Assembly (NCBI RefSeq): GCF_013912375.1
Contig: NZ_JACETV010000004.1
Coordinates: 248,001 to 312,000 of the forward strand
Length of the DNA stretch: 64,000 bases
DNA from: Emticicia sp. BO119
GTDB lineage: Bacteria; Bacteroidota; Bacteroidia; Cytophagales; Spirosomataceae
Direction of reading: 5' to 3'
A model generated the notes under the pieces. That model worked only from the letters and a program-made list of their open reading frames with translations, was not told the DNA's origin and searched no databases. Within the stretch, counting starts at the first letter, position 1. Every line of letters begins with the position of its first letter. The position numbers and the translations under genes are program-made. Shown piece by piece: positions 25,908-35,362 of this stretch.

Positions 25908-28574
25908 ATGATAATGATTTTTACAAGTAAAAAGTATCAGTTTAACCACCACCCTTTCGGGATAAACATTACTACTATTAAAAAAGGTATCCTTTTTATC
26001 GCCCTTCTTTTTTCTTCAACAGGAATATTTGCTCAATTAAGAATCGGTGTGGGACGCCAGGGCGATCAGGCCAAAGACAATACCGTGTCTTACGAACGAC
26101 CGCAGGAATATACTATCTCAAAAATAACAGTGAGTGGTATCAGATTTCTTGATCCTAATACGCTCATTTCTGTATCTGGTTTGAGCGTCAACGATAAAAT
26201 CTCTATACCCGGTGAAAGAATCAGTACTGCTATCCGTCGCTTGATGGAGCAGGGAATTATTGAAGATGTAGCGATTAATATTACTAAAATAGATGGAGAT
26301 AAAGTAGAGTTAGACTTGAACCTGCGCGAACGCCCTCGTCTGAATAAATTTACTTTTAAAGGTTTACGTAAAGGAGAGATTGAAACCGTGAGCGATAAAG
26401 TAAAGGGAAACAAAGGTAAAGTAATTACTGATGCTTTGATTAAAAACATTCAGTTGACTATAAAGAAAATATATGTTGATAAAGGCTTCCTGAATACCAA
26501 TGTGCAGATCAAACAGGTAATAGATACAATCCGTGCCAATAATGCGGCCTTGATAGTGTATGTTGATAAGAAAAAGAAAGTAAAGATTGACGATATTCAG
26601 TTGAATGGTGTAGAAGAACTGCCTGACTGGAAAGTTTTAGCCAAACTGAAAAGTACTAAAATCAAAGCTCCGTTAAGAATTTTTACCCCTTCAAAATTCA
26701 TTCCTAAGAAATTTGAAGAAGATAAGGAGAAACTTATAGAGTATTATAACAAGAAAGGCTATCGTGATGCACAGATTACCTCTGATTCTACTTTCTCTAC
26801 TGATGGCAACAACCTGAAAATTGTTTTAAATATCAACGAAGGTAATCGTTTCTACTATCGTAATATTACCTGGACAGGCAACTACCTGCGTAAAACAGAA
26901 GACTTACAGAGAATATTAGCAATTGAAAAAGGAGATATTTATAACCCTGAAGAATTAAATAAGAGAATCAATGGTATTCCGCAGGGGGATGTGAGTTCGG
27001 CTTATATGGATGATGGCTACCTGTTCTTTAGCTGTACTCCGGTAGAAGTATCGGTTGAGGGAGATTCTATTGATATTGAAATGCGTATTATTGAGGGAAA
27101 ACAGGCCACCATTAACCGTATTATTCTGAATGGAAACACCAAAACCAGCGACCACGTGGTAATGCGTGAGATTTTAACCCGTCCGGGTCAGAAATTCAGC
27201 AAAACAGACCTGATAGAGTCGCAACAGATATTGGCCAGAATGAACTATTTTGACCCTCAGAAAATTGAACCGAAACCGATTCCACAAGCCGATGGTACTG
27301 TAGATATTGAATATAATGTTGAAGAAAAGCCAAGTGATAATATTGAGCTTTCAGGTGGTTGGGGTGGTTTACAGGGTTTTGTAGGGACATTCGGGGTTGT
27401 CTTCAACAATTTCTCGGCCAAAAATATTACTAACTGGTCTAAGTGGCGTCCGCTTCCGGCAGGAGATGGTCAGAAATTAGCATTACGCCTGCAAGCCAGT
27501 GGTAGATTCTATCAGACCTATTCCATTTCATTTACAGAGCCCTGGCTGGGAGGTAAAAAACCCAATTCATTTACTGTTAGTATTTTCCATACCTCTTCTG
27601 ACAACAGAGCTTATCAGAGAGCTCTCGAAAGACAATATGGCAATAATCCGGCATTGCTTGCACTATATGGAGGCACAAGTAGCATTTATAACGGATACTT
27701 TAAAAATACAGGTGCCTCAATTACGTACGGAAAACGCTTAAACTGGCCTGATAGAAACTTTAGTTTTAATACATCATTATCTTATCAAAGATATAATGTA
27801 GATAACAGTTATTTTATTCCGGGTTTTCAGAAAGGAGTGGCTAACGACCTTTCGTTAATTGCCTCGATTTCAAGATATGCTTTAGATAATCCACAATTTA
27901 CCCGTTCAGGTTCTCAGTTCAATTTGACGGCCACATTTAACCCTCCGTATTCGGTATTGAGAGGTGGGCCGGCAACAGATAGATTCAAATGGATTGAAGG
28001 CCATAAATGGATGTTTGACGGAGACTGGTATGCACCATTGGTAGGCAAGTTTGTATTACATGCTAAGGCTAACTTAGGGTTCCTGGGCAAATACAGTGCT
28101 AGCTCAGCCTATAGCCCGTTTGGTCGTTTCATCTTAGGAGGTGCCGGGTTAGGTATGCAAAATGCCATGAACGTAGGTGCCGAGCTAATTGGTTTGCGTG
28201 GATATGACGAAGGTGTAGTGCATGAGTTATCAATGGATGAAGCTGAAAGACTAAGAAAAGGTGAAATTACTCTGAGCCGTTTGGGTGGATTGGCTTATAG
28301 TAAATACACTGCCGAAATCCGGTACCCGGTATCATTAAACCCACAGGCAACTATCTTTTTGCAGGTATTTGCGGAGGCAGGTAATAGCTGGGGTAGCTAC
28401 AAAGATATCAATCCTTTCAAACTCCGCCGTACGGCAGGGGTAGGTGCCAGAATTTTCATGCCTGCATTCGGTTTATTAGGGCTTGACTTCGGGCAGGGCT
28501 TCGACCCTATTCCTGGAATTCCGAATCGTGGACTGAAATCGTTTACCTTTAGTATAGGTCAACAAATCAGATAA
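25908..28574 (+). CDS. bamA: BamA outer-membrane protein assembly factor
   Basis: An 888-residue Omp85 protein. A long signal region (cleaved near GIFAQ, about residue 42) is followed by POTRA domains: ISKITVSGIRFLDPN, PRLNKFTFKGLRKGE, VKIDDIQLNGVEEL, FYYRNITWTGN and INRIILNGNTKT each begin one, so five are present. From about 480 to 888 it is the 16-stranded barrel (IELSGGWGG, the substrate-loop YDEGVV region, closing FTFSIGQQIR). It inserts beta-barrels into the outer membrane. It is directly downstream of uppS and upstream of two Skp-type chaperone genes. Confidence 0.94.
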   Translation: MIMIFTSKKYQFNHHPFGINITTIKKGILFIALLFSSTGIFAQLRIGVGRQGDQAKDNTVSYERPQEYTISKITVSGIRFLDPNTLISVSGLSVNDKISIPGERISTAIRRLMEQGIIEDVAINITKIDGDKVELDLNLRERPRLNKFTFKGLRKGEIETVSDKVKGNKGKVITDALIKNIQLTIKKIYVDKGFLNTNVQIKQVIDTIRANNAALIVYVDKKKKVKIDDIQLNGVEELPDWKVLAKLKSTKIKAPLRIFTPSKFIPKKFEEDKEKLIEYYNKKGYRDAQITSDSTFSTDGNNLKIVLNINEGNRFYYRNITWTGNYLRKTEDLQRILAIEKGDIYNPEELNKRINGIPQGDVSSAYMDDGYLFFSCTPVEVSVEGDSIDIEMRIIEGKQATINRIILNGNTKTSDHVVMREILTRPGQKFSKTDLIESQQILARMNYFDPQKIEPKPIPQADGTVDIEYNVEEKPSDNIELSGGWGGLQGFVGTFGVVFNNFSAKNITNWSKWRPLPAGDGQKLALRLQASGRFYQTYSISFTEPWLGGKKPNSFTVSIFHTSSDNRAYQRALERQYGNNPALLALYGGTSSIYNGYFKNTGASITYGKRLNWPDRNFSFNTSLSYQRYNVDNSYFIPGFQKGVANDLSLIASISRYALDNPQFTRSGSQFNLTATFNPPYSVLRGGPATDRFKWIEGHKWMFDGDWYAPLVGKFVLHAKANLGFLGKYSASSAYSPFGRFILGGAGLGMQNAMNVGAELIGLRGYDEGVVHELSMDEAERLRKGEITLSRLGGLAYSKYTAEIRYPVSLNPQATIFLQVFAEAGNSWGSYKDINPFKLRRTAGVGARIFMPAFGLLGLDFGQGFDPIPGIPNRGLKSFTFSIGQQIR

Positions 28575-28711
28575 GTTTGTTAATTTCTGTTAATAAGATA
28601 CAAGCCGGGCATTACTGGCGTTAATAAGGCAATTAAGTATCTGAAAAGACGTTACTATTTGACCAAAGAATAAATTATTAGCTAATATTATCCATTCGTA
28701 ATTATTTTTGA

Positions 28712-29269
28712 ATGAAGAAGACAATAATTTTGCTATTTTTGACACTCTTTTCTGTACAGTCTTTTGCACAAAAGTTTGGGTACATTGATTCTGAGTTTAT
28801 TACCAGTAAAATGCCGGAGTATAAAAAAGCCCAGGATGACATGGAAAAGTACTCAGAAAAGTGGGTGCAGGATATACAGACCAGATACGCAGAATTAGAA
28901 AAAATGCGTCAGCAATATCAACAGGAGGAGATTTTATTAACTGCGGATATGAAGCGTGAAAGACTGAAAGCATTAGAAGATAAAGAGAAAGAAGTAAAAG
29001 AACTTAACAATAAAGTTTTTGGTATGAACGGGTTGCTATTTGCCAAAAAAAAGGAAATAATGAAGCCGATCATGGACGATATCTATAAAGCCTGTTCAAA
29101 AGTTGCCCGCCAGAAACAATTAATGTTTATTTTTGATAAAGCGTCAGATATGAGCATGATTTATACCGACCCACGCCATGATTATACCGATTATGTGATG
29201 GAGTCATTAGGAATTTCGTTAAAGGAAGATAAAACTCAAAATAACCAAGTAACCAAACCAAAAAATTAG
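28712..29269 (+). CDS. OmpH/Skp-family periplasmic chaperone, copy 1
   Basis: A 185-residue protein with signal peptide (MKKTIILLFLTLFSVQSFAQ) and KFGYIDSEFITSKMPEY, the first strand of the Skp body. A long coiled coil (about 40-120, ELEKMRQQYQQEEILL) makes the tentacle, and MFIFDKASDMSMIYTDPRHDYTDYVMESLG closes the body. Skp trimers hold unfolded outer-membrane proteins in the periplasm for BamA. It lies 138 bases after bamA, with no convincing promoter of its own, and seven bases before copy 2. Confidence 0.9.
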   Translation: MKKTIILLFLTLFSVQSFAQKFGYIDSEFITSKMPEYKKAQDDMEKYSEKWVQDIQTRYAELEKMRQQYQQEEILLTADMKRERLKALEDKEKEVKELNNKVFGMNGLLFAKKKEIMKPIMDDIYKACSKVARQKQLMFIFDKASDMSMIYTDPRHDYTDYVMESLGISLKEDKTQNNQVTKPKN

Positions 29270-29276
29270 TAACAAA

Positions 29277-29864
29277 ATGAAAACAAAGCTTTTTGCCTCT
29301 TTGATTGCGGCTATAATGTTTGTCGGTATTACTGCGAATGCCCAACAAAAAATTGGCTATACCAATGTTGACTACATTCTCAATAATCTACCAGACGCTA
29401 AAGATATAGAGACCAAATTGAAAACCGAAAAAGCACAATATGATAAATTGTTGCAGGACAAAGTTGCCGATTTTCAGAAAAAATATGAAGATTATCAAAA
29501 AAATGCAGCTACAATGTCTCCGGTAATCAAAGCTGACCGCGAAAAAGAATTACAAAACCAAAACAATGCTATTCAGGAGTTCCAACAAAATTCTGAAGGC
29601 GCATTACAACAAAAACAACAACAATTGTTAGCTCCAGTGTTAGACAAAATTGACAAAACTATCAAAGATGTAGCTAAAGAAAACGGCTATATTTATGTTT
29701 TCAATACTGATGCTGGCCCTGGTACTACACCTATTTTGTTAGTAGCCCCAGATGCTGATAATATCTCTGACCTTGTATTCAAAAAATTAGGAGTAACACC
29801 TCCGGCTAAAGCTGCTGCTACAACAACTGCACCAGCCACTACCCCGGCAGCAAAGAAAAACTAA
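29277..29864 (+). CDS. OmpH/Skp-family periplasmic chaperone, copy 2
   Basis: A 195-residue paralogue of the preceding gene: signal peptide (MKTKLFASLIAAIMFVGITANAQ), QQKIGYTNVDYILNNLPDA, a glutamine-rich coiled coil (about 50-125) and a closing strand YIYVFNTDAGPGTTPILLVAPDADNISD cut by the Skp fold. It ends in an alanine/threonine/proline-rich tail (about 178-195) that copy 1 lacks. Two Skp genes after bamA is the common Bacteroidota arrangement. It ends the envelope run; the terminator follows 16 bases later. Confidence 0.92.
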   Translation: MKTKLFASLIAAIMFVGITANAQQKIGYTNVDYILNNLPDAKDIETKLKTEKAQYDKLLQDKVADFQKKYEDYQKNAATMSPVIKADREKELQNQNNAIQEFQQNSEGALQQKQQQLLAPVLDKIDKTIKDVAKENGYIYVFNTDAGPGTTPILLVAPDADNISDLVFKKLGVTPPAKAAATTTAPATTPAAKKN

Positions 29865-29880
29865 TTGGTTTTTAAATAAA

Positions 29881-29916
29881 GAAAAGCCGCAAAACTGATC
29901 AGTTTTGCGGCTTTTC
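29881..29916. terminator. Perfect bidirectional terminator
   Basis: A 36-base perfect palindrome, with 18-base halves meeting at 29898/29899 and a core of GCCGCAAAACTGA. Runs of four A/T at each edge serve both the skp transcript and the convergent thioredoxin-like gene, whose stop is 15 bases away. Confidence 0.88.
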
Positions 29917-29930
29917 AGTTTCTATAATAA

Positions 29931-31163
29931 TCAATTCAACTGCGTACCTAATTGATTAATACTATTGCCAAGATTCTCAGCCACTTTTTTACTATTAGCA
30001 TCGGTTGCTTTAGCTTTTGCGCCCGTCAGGCTTGTTTTGGCTAAGGCTAATTCTTGTTTTGCTTTGGCAGTATCTCCGGCTTTTTTATACAAACGTGCCG
30101 ACTCATATCTTGCATTAGCTATATCAAGGGGTGTTTTTAATTGAGGTAATGCTGTGTTTATCCAATTACGGACTTGTGAAGCCAGTTTTCCGTCAGGGAA
30201 ATTGACATTATAGAAAGTCACATAATAGACCAGCATCTGTGGTTGTGCCGTCTGACTCACCATATTCTGAATAAAAGACATGGCTTTGTCCTGTCCTTGC
30301 TCACGAATCAATGCTTGTGATTCAATCTGCCAGGTATTGCTTGTTACATATTGCCCTGCTCCAATCAGATTCATGTATTGTTTTAGCTTATTTACTTTGG
30401 CTAACGAATACTTGCTTGCCTTAGGACTATAAATAGCCATTTGAACCAACATACCCATGGCATTGGTTTCGTTGCCTGCATGGCCTTTTGCATCTTCGTA
30501 TTTTTTGGCAGTAGGCAGATTCCTCAGCCAGAATTCTGCAAAGCCGTTATCCACATCCATCAGGCATTTTTTGGCTATTTCCCAGCTTTCCTGAGAGCTC
30601 AATTTGTCTTTTGGATAGGCCATATACAGATCATTGGCCACCTTAATATTACGAGTTGTGTCTTGGGTGATACGGAGCAAGTAAGCTAAATTAGACAACA
30701 TGCCAACATCACGGCTACCTGCCTGATACCTTTTCCATGCTGAACCTGACTGAATGTTAGGATCAAGAGCCGATTTGCCATGATTTACAAAATCTTTTGG
30801 CGTATTAATAGGATCAGTATGATGAAGAATATTCTGATTCTTGTCGAAATATAAAAATAAAGGGAATCCTGGTAGATAGATTTTCTTCTCGGTTAGAAAC
30901 TTTACCTGTTTGGCGTCGCTTAAATTAAGTTTATAATTGATAAAATTCTGATTATAGAATTTTCCAACCTCTGCATTTTTTAAAGTAGGCTCAAGCCCCA
31001 TACAGATAGGACAGTTTGGGTGAAAACACTCTACAAAAACAGGTTTGTTTTGCGCCTTAGCTTTGGCAAAAGCTCCTTGTATGGTAGGCTCCCATTTAAT
31101 ACCCTGAGAAAAAGCGAGACAAAAACTTAAAAGAAAAATAGTAGATAAAAGTATTTTTTTCAT
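29931..31163 (-). CDS. Secreted thioredoxin-fold protein with a TPR-like tail
   Basis: The ATG at 31161-31163 gives 410 residues with signal peptide MKKILLSTIFLLSFCLAFSQ; the frame runs 51 residues further back without sense. Residues about 25-145 are a thioredoxin fold with CPIC (C51, C54; in FHPNCPICMGLEPT) and a cis-proline region LPGFPLFLYFD. After about 160 the protein is helical with alternating short helices like TPR repeats and ends in a lysine-rich helix. It could be a periplasmic thiol oxidoreductase of the DUF255/thioredoxin type; the partner is unknown. It is monocistronic. Confidence 0.8.
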   Translation of the reverse strand: MKKILLSTIFLLSFCLAFSQGIKWEPTIQGAFAKAKAQNKPVFVECFHPNCPICMGLEPTLKNAEVGKFYNQNFINYKLNLSDAKQVKFLTEKKIYLPGFPLFLYFDKNQNILHHTDPINTPKDFVNHGKSALDPNIQSGSAWKRYQAGSRDVGMLSNLAYLLRITQDTTRNIKVANDLYMAYPKDKLSSQESWEIAKKCLMDVDNGFAEFWLRNLPTAKKYEDAKGHAGNETNAMGMLVQMAIYSPKASKYSLAKVNKLKQYMNLIGAGQYVTSNTWQIESQALIREQGQDKAMSFIQNMVSQTAQPQMLVYYVTFYNVNFPDGKLASQVRNWINTALPQLKTPLDIANARYESARLYKKAGDTAKAKQELALAKTSLTGAKAKATDANSKKVAENLGNSINQLGTQLN

Positions 31164-31302
31164 CGAAAACAGGCTTGTGTTTGGTATGAATAATGAAGAT
31201 GTATTTGCAAAAAACGTTCCATAATCTGATAAATTGCCTTTTATGGGTACTTCTACTTTGAAACAGCAAAAATTGATAAACCATTTCAAGATACACTTTA
31301 AA

Positions 31303-31341
31303 ATTACAGCCATCACCTGTTTGAAAGATGATGGCTGTAAT
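31303..31341 (-). terminator. Terminator of the TIM-barrel isomerase gene at 31361
   Basis: Perfect 13-bp arms ATTACAGCCATCA (31303-31315) and TGATGGCTGTAAT (31329-31341) with a 13-base loop, 20 bases after the stop. On the minus strand the stem ends in TTTTAAAG, a short T run. Confidence 0.7.
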
Positions 31342-31360
31342 AGCTACTGAAATTTAAAAA

Positions 31361-32389
31361 TTACGCTAATTCTTTCTGTACTTTTTCCAATAGTTTTTTG
31401 GTAGCTATAATACCATCAGCATTTGATAAATAACTGGTGTCTCCACCCATATCTCTCATTAAACCTCCTTCGTATTCTATACCTACATATCCACCAGTCC
31501 AGCCAGATGCTTTAATGATTTTAAACATTTTGATGAAATCAGTATCAATATCATTACCATTGGCATCAAATTTATGGGTCTTGGCACTGATACCCCTTGC
31601 ATAAGGCATCATTTTTTTTGTTCCTTCATATTTATCGTGCTCTTTTACACATTTGGTGGCCATAAGGTCTTTCAAGGAAGAAGATGCTGGTTTGCTTCTT
31701 TCAGCACAGAAATTGCCAAAATCAGGTAAGAAGCCTTTGTTTTTAGATTTTACATTCTTCATCACACCTACCAGCCAATCAGGATCTGTTGAGTATCCAA
31801 AGTGGTTTTCTACAATCACATTCAAACCTGCTTTGGCTGCATATTCACATACCTTTTCGTAGCCGTCTGCCGCTGCCTTGCCTACTTCTTCCATAGACCC
31901 CTCTTCACCTTTACCCGACATAGCAGCCATTGCATCACCTAAATTGACACGGATAGTTGAACAGCCTAAATATTTAGCAGCATCTACCCAAGGGTAATGC
32001 GCCTCTACTGCTTTCTGACGTTTTTCGGCATCCAGGGCAGCAATGTTCGCACCATCTACCATAATTAAGTGGTTTTTCATGCCTAAGTCGTCGCAGCGTT
32101 GTTTCAATTCTTTCAAATAAGCCTGGTCGGTATGTTTATTATTGAAAAAGCCGGATACGTACTCTAAAACTGAAACACCAAATTCATTTTTTGCTCTCGC
32201 CGGGAAGTCCATATTTTTCATTTTGCCTGAGAATAGTTCAGAAGCAAAAGAAAATTCGGCAAGAGATATTTCGAAAGTAAACTTTTTGGCGGTTTCCGCC
32301 GCAAAAACAGATTCGGGTAGTAAAGATGATAAGCCAAGACTTGCTGTAGCAAGACCTAATTGGCTAAGAAATTCACGACGATTGTTCAT
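31361..32389 (-). CDS. Sugar phosphate isomerase/epimerase-like TIM barrel, with twin-arginine-like signal
   Basis: The ATG at 32387-32389 gives 342 residues; the frame extends 12 residues further and would overlap the upstream gene. The N-terminus MNNRREFLSQLGLATASLG is a Tat/DUF-type export signal. The body is an AP_endonuc_2 (xylose-isomerase-like) barrel: metal-binding E in VIVENHFGYS, D in LPDFGNFC, H in SAKTHKFD and E in GIEYEGG. Hydroxypyruvate-isomerase-like or inositol-type activities occur in this fold; the substrate is unknown. It follows the PQQ-type dehydrogenase by 25 bases, so the two form an operon. Confidence 0.85.
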   Translation of the reverse strand: MNNRREFLSQLGLATASLGLSSLLPESVFAAETAKKFTFEISLAEFSFASELFSGKMKNMDFPARAKNEFGVSVLEYVSGFFNNKHTDQAYLKELKQRCDDLGMKNHLIMVDGANIAALDAEKRQKAVEAHYPWVDAAKYLGCSTIRVNLGDAMAAMSGKGEEGSMEEVGKAAADGYEKVCEYAAKAGLNVIVENHFGYSTDPDWLVGVMKNVKSKNKGFLPDFGNFCAERSKPASSSLKDLMATKCVKEHDKYEGTKKMMPYARGISAKTHKFDANGNDIDTDFIKMFKIIKASGWTGGYVGIEYEGGLMRDMGGDTSYLSNADGIIATKKLLEKVQKELA

Positions 32390-32414
32390 AAATTTGATAT
32401 TATAGAGTGAAAGA

Positions 32415-35141
32415 TTATGGTTCAAAAGTTACCGAAAATGGTACAAACAAAGCACCTTTAGATTTATCGTTTTTAAAAACAAAGTATAAATCCTGAAAGC
32501 TATTAGTTGCCGGGATGCTAACTTTATAAGGCTTAGGCGGTTTAGTGCCTGAAAAGGCATTAGGGTCGTCGTTTGGTTCAACAAAGTCTGTTTTACCTAA
32601 TAGTGGGCCATCGACTGAACCAGTATGTACTTCTATAATACCGCCTTGTGAGTTCAGTTGTTGCTTGGGTGCAGCCACAACGAAGCTCAATGTTTTTACG
32701 TCTGTAAGGTCGATGTTCTTCAAAGCCGCATACGTATTAGTCCCCATCACAATCAGCAGATTTGTTTCTCCCATTTTAAACTTCATAATATTTTTTGAAG
32801 TTTCTTCGGCATTGCCCAACAATAGGGTTGGATTTTTCAAAACAATTAATTGCTCGGCTGTTTGTACAGGTAAACCATTCGCTCCTTTATCGGTATAGGT
32901 AGCTAATAGTTTATAAACGCCCTTATTTGGGTCTCCGCCATCAGGTATTTTGGCCGTTACATTGCCTTTAGGGGGTAATAACACAGGTGGGATTTTCTTG
33001 TCTGCCAGACTCAGAATGTATTGAATCATCTGATTTGCCTCTGGCAAACCAATATTCGGGTGCGCCGACATGGCCACATCGCCCCATACACCCGCACCAC
33101 CTTTAATTATTTTATCAGATAATATGGCAACTGCATTGTTATTAGATTTATATTTTCTGGCAACTTCAACAAAAGCAGGCCCCACCGATTTCTTATCAGG
33201 AAAATGGCAGGCTTTGCAATCACTCTTATCAATCAGGTTTTTACCTGCGGTAAAAGTAACTGGCGCTGTCTGATGTCCCTGCGTTTGTAGAGCATCTTCC
33301 GAATCCTGGTAGGTAGCCGTAATTTTTACTTTTGAAGCAGGAATACGTTTATCTGCCAGACTACCGTCTTCTTTGTCTGATACTTTTACTTCGTAACCAA
33401 TTTCTTTATTCGGAAAGAAGAATGTTTTGTTGCCTTGCGTCTGTTCAAGAGAAACTTGCGGAGGCTCGTTTCCGGCTTTTATAATCAATTCTTTTGAATC
33501 TTTTAGGCCCTGCGCATCAATGACTGTCAGAACTGCTCTATAAGTGCCTAATTTTTTAAATGTAAAGCTGGGATTAGCTTCTGTGAATATTGTCGGAGCA
33601 CCACCTGCCAGAGAGCTTATTTTCCACTCATATTTTAATTCATCTTTATCATAATCTATAGTGCCTTCTGACGACAGTTGAACGGTTAAGGGCAGTGCTC
33701 CGGCTTGTTTGTCAGCTTTAGCAACTACCATTGGTTTGCGATTGCCACCATTGTATTCGATTCTGATAATTTTTGATTCTGGATTTGCCAGAAACCAGCC
33801 CTGACCGTACTCAATCATATACAAATCACCATTCGGGCCAAAAGCCATATCAATCGGATGCTCCAGTTTTAGATTAGGTAAAAAACGCTCCATTTTTACA
33901 TAATCACCCTGTTCGTTCATCGTTACAGCAATAATCCAGTCTCGCATCCATTCGTAAATAAACAATTTGTTATTATAATAGTCGGGATATGCCCGTTTGG
34001 CATTCTGGAAAAACTCTTTATGATATACAGGGCCAGCCATGGCACTACGCCCGCCTGAGCCTAATAATGGAAACTTCCTGGATTCGCCGGCAGGATACCA
34101 GATAAAGGCTTTTTGAGCAGGAGGTAATTCTTGAAGCCCGGTATTATTGGGCGAATTGTTAACTGGTTTTTCAGGATTGAATTTTTCTCCGGATTTCATT
34201 GTAGCAAAATCAAAATCCCAGTAAGCTTTGTTATCACCGACAAAATATGGCCAGCCAAAATTGCCGGCTTTTCGTGCCTGTCCGAACTCGTCTTCTGCGG
34301 CTGGCCCTAAACCTGTTGAATCTTTTCCTGCATCGGGGCCGACATCACCCCAATATAAGAAGCCATTCTTTTTATCAACGGCAATGCGATAAGGGTTACG
34401 GTGCCCCATCGTATAGATTTCCGGGCGGGTCTTAGGTGTTCCTTTTGGAAAAAGATTTCCTTCAGGTATAGTATAAGTGCCGTCAACCTCCGGGTGAATA
34501 CGAATAATCTTTCCTCTTAAATCATTAGTATTAGAAGATGATTTCTGAGCGTCATAAGGACTTCTACCCGGACGCTCATCAATTGGTGCATAACCGTCTG
34601 ACGCTCTCGGGCTTGTATTATCGCCAGTTGATAAATACAGATTGCCTGCACTATCCCAATCAATAGAGCCACCGGTATGGCAGCATTGGTCTCTTTGGGT
34701 AGGAATCTCGAGAATAACCTTTTTACTATTGAGGTCTAAAGTATTACCTTTCAGTTCATAGCGTGTCAGAATATTTTTAGGCTCACTTCCGGCAGGAGAA
34801 TAGTAAAGATATACCCAATGATTTTTAGCAAAATCGGGGTCTATATTCAGCCCCAACAAACCATCTTCAGCTTCGGGCTGACCACCATCTGCAAAATTAT
34901 ACTTGGTACTTACCGGAATTGATGCGATAACTGTCGTTTTCTTCGTCACAGGGCTATACATCTTCACTAAGCCATGACGCTCAATGAATATTACTCTTTC
35001 ATCAGGCAGAACAGCCAGTTCAAGGGGTTCATTCAGATTTTCGGTCAGAACCACTTTCTGAAAGCGATTTTCTTCTGGTACTTGCGCCAATAGAGATAAA
35101 GGCAGAAGACCTGTCAGAATGCTATTGAATAATGTTTTCAT
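32415..35141 (-). CDS. PQQ-type sugar dehydrogenase with PKD, cytochrome c and C-terminal CBM-like domains
   Basis: A 908-residue secreted protein. After the signal peptide (MKTLFNSILTGLLPLSLLAQ), residues about 28-450 are a glucose/sorbosone-dehydrogenase-type six-bladed propeller (GLLGLNIDPDFAKN, QRDQCCHTGGSIDWD, MGHRNPYRIAVD). A PKD domain (about 470-560) and a class I cytochrome c with CKACH (C642, C645, H646; later M in DVAMSAHP) follow, then a jelly-roll region (about 760-908) like a CBM6. The cytochrome could carry electrons to the respiratory chain. The layout is common in Bacteroidota (recall). It forms an operon with the TIM-barrel gene and is divergent from the Nudix regulator. Confidence 0.9.
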   Translation of the reverse strand: MKTLFNSILTGLLPLSLLAQVPEENRFQKVVLTENLNEPLELAVLPDERVIFIERHGLVKMYSPVTKKTTVIASIPVSTKYNFADGGQPEAEDGLLGLNIDPDFAKNHWVYLYYSPAGSEPKNILTRYELKGNTLDLNSKKVILEIPTQRDQCCHTGGSIDWDSAGNLYLSTGDNTSPRASDGYAPIDERPGRSPYDAQKSSSNTNDLRGKIIRIHPEVDGTYTIPEGNLFPKGTPKTRPEIYTMGHRNPYRIAVDKKNGFLYWGDVGPDAGKDSTGLGPAAEDEFGQARKAGNFGWPYFVGDNKAYWDFDFATMKSGEKFNPEKPVNNSPNNTGLQELPPAQKAFIWYPAGESRKFPLLGSGGRSAMAGPVYHKEFFQNAKRAYPDYYNNKLFIYEWMRDWIIAVTMNEQGDYVKMERFLPNLKLEHPIDMAFGPNGDLYMIEYGQGWFLANPESKIIRIEYNGGNRKPMVVAKADKQAGALPLTVQLSSEGTIDYDKDELKYEWKISSLAGGAPTIFTEANPSFTFKKLGTYRAVLTVIDAQGLKDSKELIIKAGNEPPQVSLEQTQGNKTFFFPNKEIGYEVKVSDKEDGSLADKRIPASKVKITATYQDSEDALQTQGHQTAPVTFTAGKNLIDKSDCKACHFPDKKSVGPAFVEVARKYKSNNNAVAILSDKIIKGGAGVWGDVAMSAHPNIGLPEANQMIQYILSLADKKIPPVLLPPKGNVTAKIPDGGDPNKGVYKLLATYTDKGANGLPVQTAEQLIVLKNPTLLLGNAEETSKNIMKFKMGETNLLIVMGTNTYAALKNIDLTDVKTLSFVVAAPKQQLNSQGGIIEVHTGSVDGPLLGKTDFVEPNDDPNAFSGTKPPKPYKVSIPATNSFQDLYFVFKNDKSKGALFVPFSVTFEP

Positions 35142-35285
35142 AGATTAAATAAGAGTTTTTAATAGAATATTTGAAGCCTTCGGAGCCTTAAATACTACGC
35201 TTGAATTGAATAATAAAGGAATAGAATTTAAAACAGATAAGGAAAGATTATTTTTAGGTGAATAAATAGGCCAATGCGTAAAAAC

Positions 35286-35316
35286 TACACAATATTATAT
35301 TTTTTTTCATTGTGTA
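35286..35316. promoter_or_regulatory. Spaced inverted repeat before the Nudix regulator
   Basis: Eight-base arms TACACAAT (35286-35293) and ATTGTGTA (35309-35316) with a 15-base T-rich spacer, so half-sites are 23 bases apart, about two helical turns. It ends 46 bases before the chosen ATG of the Nudix-fold gene and 145 bases from the divergent PQQ dehydrogenase start. It is a plausible regulator site; no second copy was seen in the window. Confidence 0.45.
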
Positions 35317-35362
35317 CAAGAAACACAAAGATTTTTTTAATTTTGATTTTCTAACACAACCA

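Noticed and set aside
27151-27160. ACCACGTGGT in bamA as a second parS-like site
   Set aside because: Only the CACGTG core matches; it lacks the flanking GTT and AAC and lies in a conserved coding region.
28703-28710. TATTTTTG before the first ompH gene as a promoter
   Set aside because: It ends one base before the ATG, so transcription would start inside the gene.
30547-30555. Perfect DnaA box TTATCCACA
   Set aside because: Single copy inside the thioredoxin-like gene, with no cluster or AT-rich unwinding region; not an origin.
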